Shown: positions 31,234 to 31,299 of the stretch, piece by piece
How the letters are laid out: every line of letters starts with the position of its first letter
How positions within the stretch are numbered: the first letter of the stretch is position 1
From: DAOUMU01 sp034409055
Lineage (GTDB): Bacteria; Chloroflexota; Anaerolineae; 4572-78; J111
Assembly: GCA_034409055.1 (NCBI GenBank)
Contig: DAOUMU010000053.1
Span: 1 to 31,299 of the forward strand
Length of the DNA: 31,299 bases
Direction: 5' to 3'
The notes under the pieces: generated by a model
The model's input: only the letters and a program-made list of their open reading frames with translations
The model's database searches: none
Told to the model about the DNA's origin: nothing
Position numbers and translations under genes: made by a program

Positions 31234-31299
31234 AAGTAAGGCTCACCTGGGCCAGCTTTTGGGCCGCTTTGGTCAGTTTTTGAGCAGTCACATTCTCAG
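31232..31299 (-). CDS. C-terminal end of an unidentified gene (partial)
   Basis: The reverse strand is open from the window edge to a TAG at 31232-31234, giving the last 21 residues, ENVTAQKLTKAAQKLAQVSL-T, an amphipathic helix-like tail. The stop overlaps a clean hairpin terminator, which supports a true gene end. The family cannot be told from so short a piece. Its position directly upstream of the truncated hydrolase marks where that gene lost its 5' part. Confidence 0.45.
   Translation of the reverse strand, partial: ENVTAQKLTKAAQKLAQVSLT

Noticed and set aside
31171..31240. Insertion-sequence end as cause of the hydrolase truncation
   Set aside because: The palindrome there is better explained as the terminator of the gene at the right edge, and no transposase or matching inverted end is visible.

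Overview
The window reads as part of a bacterial chromosome, most likely from Chloroflexota (Anaerolineae-like). This is inference. It rests on the lipoprotein at 1057, whose lipobox Cys is followed by a T-P-T-P and Glu/Ala/Pro-rich linker, on the stand-alone proline dehydrogenase, and on the many short hairpin repeats between genes. I see no rRNA, tRNA, CRISPR array, transposase or phage gene.

Left arm (about 0.1-21.8 kb, nearly all + strand). An XRE-cupin regulator (109) comes first. It is followed by a complete oligopeptide/dipeptide-type ABC importer: lipoprotein receptor 1057, permeases 3074 and 4104, ATPases 5027 and 6153. Then come one HyuA-type subunit (7415) and two HyuB-type subunits (9713, 12342) of the hydantoinase/5-oxoprolinase family, with a reverse-strand YdcF/SanA-like gene (11580-12248) between the two HyuB genes. 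Next are an M24 Xaa-Pro-type metallopeptidase (14077), an EthD-like small protein (15183), a monofunctional proline dehydrogenase (15580), a glycyl-radical activase (16674), a glycyl radical enzyme with the active-site pattern of trans-4-hydroxy-L-proline dehydratase (17584), and a 580-residue Rossmann-type protein I cannot assign (20019). Together these look like a locus for importing and breaking down proline/hydroxyproline-containing peptides and cyclic amides. Proline dehydrogenase and the hydroxyproline dehydratase would both yield pyrroline-5-carboxylate (P5C), yet no recognisable P5C reductase or dehydrogenase is present.

Right arm (21.8-31.3 kb, all - strand). It holds a class I glutamine amidotransferase, a small protein of unknown function that overlaps it, an MFS transporter, an FGGY sugar kinase, a zinc MDR dehydrogenase, a tandem DJ-1/PfpI protein with a degenerate second domain, a SIS-domain sugar-phosphate isomerase, a TIM-barrel sugar isomerase/epimerase, a 5'-truncated SGNH hydrolase, and at the edge the last 21 codons of another gene with its terminator. 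The kinase, dehydrogenase and two isomerases suggest breakdown of an unidentified sugar or polyol.

Intergenic DNA is unusually structured. There are at least five MITE-like hairpin elements (2861-3037, 7134-7307 as a tandem pair, 23061-23208, 26138-26278, 29472-29653) and a family of small hairpins bounded by GTAGG/CCTAC-like ends. Several genes end inside such repeats, so that the repeat supplies the stop codon.
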